This document shows, one piece after another, positions 62,184 through 64,000 of a stretch of 64,000 bases of DNA. Each line of letters starts with the position of its first letter. Position 1 is the stretch's first letter. The notes beneath the pieces were generated by a model that did no database searches, was not told the DNA's origin, and was given only the letters and a program-made list of their open reading frames with translations. Origin of the DNA: Micromonospora sp. WMMD1082. Its GTDB lineage: Bacteria > Actinomycetota > Actinomycetes > Mycobacteriales > Micromonosporaceae. Where the stretch lies: NCBI RefSeq assembly GCF_029626175.1, contig NZ_JARUBM010000002.1, positions 6,924,501 through 6,988,500 on the forward strand, given 5' to 3'. Position numbers and translations under genes: made by a program.

Positions 62184-62887
62184 CGGTTCCGCCTTCCGTT
62201 CGGGCCATTCGGGCCGGGCCGACGCCACGGCCGCCACCAGGGTCGGTGGTGCCGCCCCGCGGCGGCGGCCACCAGGTCCTCGACGATCACTCCCACCCGC
62301 CGCACCGCGGCACGCCGCCCGTTGGCCGCCTCGGCGTCCACGGCGACGGTGAAGCGCGACCGGTCGGCGAGACCGGCGGCCAGTGCGTCCAGCAGCTCCC
62401 GCCGGGACTCGCAGAGGGCGACCAGGCCGGCCGCGCCGAGCCGGCGGGCGAACAGCTGCTGGTGGTCGTCGACGTGCTCGCCGCGCGTCGGGTCACGGGG
62501 CACCACGATCGGCAGGTGGCCGTGCCGGCGGGCCTCCAGAATGGTCGCCGGCCCACCGTGACAGACCACCAGGTCGGCCCGGGCCATCGCCGCCTGCAAC
62601 TCGGCGTGCCCGAGGAACGGCACCGCCTCGGGCAGGCCGGCGACGCGGGTGTGCCCGTGCTGCACGGTCAGCACGACCTCACCCGCGGCCTCGCCGTGCC
62701 ACTCCCGCAGCCAGTCGACCAGCCGGTCGAAGGGATGCTTGTCGGTGCCGACGGCCACCAGCAGCTGGATCCGGCTGTCGGGGCGCGGCTCACGCGGCTC
62801 CGGTATGCGTACCCCTGGTTCGTCCCGGGCGGCGCGGGGCCGCACCGGCGCGACGCGGTGCGCGTCGCCCACGGCCTCGCCGCTCAC
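62180..62887 (-). CDS. Glycosyltransferase C-terminal half (PssE/EpsF/Alg13-like)
   Basis: 235 aa from GTG 62887, overlapping the upstream stop (GTGA). The core (LLVAVGTDKHPFDRLVDWLR, VCHGGPATILEARRHGHLPI, VPRDPTRGEHVDDHQQLFAR) is the GT-B nucleotide-sugar-binding half, related to Alg13 and the C-domain of MurG. Such proteins work as a heterodimer with an Alg14-like partner, here encoded by the preceding gene. The N-terminal 40 residues are a low-complexity Arg/Pro extension. Confidence 0.78.
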   Translation of the reverse strand: MSGEAVGDAHRVAPVRPRAARDEPGVRIPEPREPRPDSRIQLLVAVGTDKHPFDRLVDWLREWHGEAAGEVVLTVQHGHTRVAGLPEAVPFLGHAELQAAMARADLVVCHGGPATILEARRHGHLPIVVPRDPTRGEHVDDHQQLFARRLGAAGLVALCESRRELLDALAAGLADRSRFTVAVDAEAANGRRAAVRRVGVIVEDLVAAAAGRHHRPWWRPWRRPGPNGPNGRRNR

Positions 62888-63366
62888 AGCAGCGTCCCCA
62901 CGACGGTGGCCTCCGGGTACTGGCGGCGCTGCTCCTCCCACTGCACGAGCATCGCCGACAGGAACGGGCGGCACAGCCGGGCGGTCAGCGTCGGCGTGTC
63001 GATCCGGTCGTAGACCTCGATGTAGACGGTCGGGATGCGCCGGAGCCGGGCGAGCACGACGAACGGCACGGCCACTCCCGCGCCGGTGGTGACCACCGCG
63101 GCGACCCGTCGCCGGCGCAGCACCCGGGCGGCCAGTACCGCGTTGCGCAGCAGGTTGCCCAGGTGGCGGGTGGTCGGATGGTACGCCCGTACCACGTCCT
63201 CACCGGCGAGCAGGGACAGTGCCTCAGGCGTGTCGAAGGTGACCCAGCATCGCCGCCAGGTCTCGTACCAGGGCCGCAGGGCCAGCAACTGGGCCAGGTG
63301 CCCGCCGCTGGATCCGACCAACAGCAACAGTGGTTGTTCCTCGGGCTCTTCCATCAAGGTGTCCAC
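62884..63366 (-). CDS. Glycosyltransferase N-terminal half (PssD/Cps14F/Alg14-like)
   Basis: 160 aa from GTG 63366 with GGGGAG upstream; ATG 63354 is an alternative. LLLLVGSSGGHLAQLLALRP is the acceptor-side glycine-rich loop of the Alg14 family, and VVTTGAGVAVPFVVLARLRR with YIEVYDRIDTPTLTARL follow. It probably anchors the Alg13-like subunit at the membrane and binds the lipid acceptor. The gene pair matches bacterial exopolysaccharide cassettes. Confidence 0.78.
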   Translation of the reverse strand: MDTLMEEPEEQPLLLLVGSSGGHLAQLLALRPWYETWRRCWVTFDTPEALSLLAGEDVVRAYHPTTRHLGNLLRNAVLAARVLRRRRVAAVVTTGAGVAVPFVVLARLRRIPTVYIEVYDRIDTPTLTARLCRPFLSAMLVQWEEQRRQYPEATVVGTLL

Positions 63367-63439
63367 GCGACTCCCCACAAGTCCGCTTGGAATTTCGGTC
63401 AGTGTCACGCCACAGCAGAAGGTGGCCGGTGCGAACCGA

Positions 63440-64000
63440 TCAACCGCCACCTCGTCTCTCGATCGTGTCCAACAGCGCGGGGTGCAACGCCGCGTTCCAG
63501 CCGGCACCGGCGTCGGCCAGGCGCCAGGTGCGCAGCCACATCTCCACCAGGTAGGCGTCGGCCACCAGCCGGCGGCCGGGGGCGTCCAGCCCCAACCGGT
63601 CACCGTGGCGGTCCAACCAGCGCCCGACCTCGTCGGCCGCCGCCGCGACCGGCTCACCGCGCAGCACGACGGCACGCTGGAAGGCGTCGTGGGCCAGGTC
63701 GAACCCCACCGGCACGTCCGCGCCGCTGTGCTCCCAGTCCCAGGCGATGACCTCACCGGCGTGCCGGCCCAGGTTCCACGGCACCCAGTCGCCGTGCCAG
63801 TGGCCGAACTCGACGGCGACCTCGCCGTGCCGGCGGGCCAGCGCGGCGACGGCCGCCACGGCACGCTGACCGGCCGGGTCCGTGGCGGCGGCCCGCCGCG
63901 CCTGCGCCGCCAACCGGTCCAGGAAGGGCGAGCCGCCCAGCGGCCGGGGCTCGGCCGGCGGGCGGCCCCGGCGAGCCACCGCGAGCAGCGCCCCGAGGTC
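63440..64000 (-). CDS. Aminoglycoside-phosphotransferase-fold protein, truncated at the right edge
   Basis: At least 186 residues; the frame stays open to the window edge, so the N-lobe and start are missing. The catalytic loop HGDWVPWNLG (Asp and Asn as in HGDxxxxN) and the metal-binding DWEH in AWDWEHSGADVPVGFDLAH are intact, so it should be an active small-molecule kinase of the APH/choline-kinase type. It precedes the glycosyltransferase cassette on the same strand by about 70 bp and may be in its operon. The substrate is unknown. Confidence 0.72.
   Translation of the reverse strand, partial: DLGALLAVARRGRPPAEPRPLGGSPFLDRLAAQARRAAATDPAGQRAVAAVAALARRHGEVAVEFGHWHGDWVPWNLGRHAGEVIAWDWEHSGADVPVGFDLAHDAFQRAVVLRGEPVAAAADEVGRWLDRHGDRLGLDAPGRRLVADAYLVEMWLRTWRLADAGAGWNAALHPALLDTIERRGGG

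Overview
The window is chromosomal DNA of very high GC. Nearly every gene uses GTG or ATG starts, and many neighbouring genes overlap by 4 bases (GTGA or ATGA). It carries actinobacterial marker genes: bldD, the actinobacterial integration host factor mihF, septum-formation lipoproteins, SARP/AfsR-type regulators and a helicase-dead PriA. Gene content and order suggest a filamentous actinomycete, most likely Micromonosporaceae (Micromonospora or a close relative). The genus is an inference. No tRNA, rRNA, insertion sequence, prophage or CRISPR array was recognised.

Left edge (1-7.4 kb): part of a RiPP cluster of the azole-forming (TOMM) type. On the minus strand, in transcription order, it has a 32-codon ORF, a SARP regulator, a leader-binding/E1-like protein whose C-terminal half reads as a dead YcaO domain, a YcaO cyclodehydratase ending in PxPxP, and the first codons of a probable SagB-like dehydrogenase cut by the window edge. 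The junctions from the small ORF to the YcaO gene are 4-base overlaps. A divergent TrmB/LuxR-type regulator lies opposite, and the intergenic region holds a 30-bp perfect palindrome. No convincing core peptide is visible, so the precursor gene may lie to the left or be atypical. This is the most interesting accessory locus.

7.4-19.3 kb: pheT/pheS, an rRNA methyltransferase, rplT-rpmI-infC (with a readable promoter and a leader hairpin), a bPH-like membrane protein, a YdcZ-type transporter, hisG-hisE, then a plus-strand amino-acid ABC importer. 19.3-26.3 kb is accessory: an AfsR-like regulator, a 1047-residue secreted protein of unknown function and an alpha/beta hydrolase.

26.3-45.8 kb: a riboflavin operon (ribD-ribE-ribBA-ribH plus a ThuA-like gene) under an FMN riboswitch, a response regulator with a variant GGDEF domain, rpe, two tandem septum-formation lipoproteins, def-fmt-rsmB, a kinase/ParB-like fusion, priA, metK, coaBC, rpoZ, a degenerate guanylate kinase, mihF and pyrF.

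45.8-64 kb: bioA-pyrD, the pyrR-pyrB-pyrC-carA-carB operon with a PyrR-binding loop over the pyrR Shine-Dalgarno site, divergent bldD, then nusB-efp and aroC-aroK-aroB-aroQ. The right end has three coupled glycosyltransferase genes of polysaccharide type and a truncated aminoglycoside-phosphotransferase-fold gene. Three unexplained non-coding repeats (45.85, 48.29 and 57.65 kb) sit between housekeeping genes.
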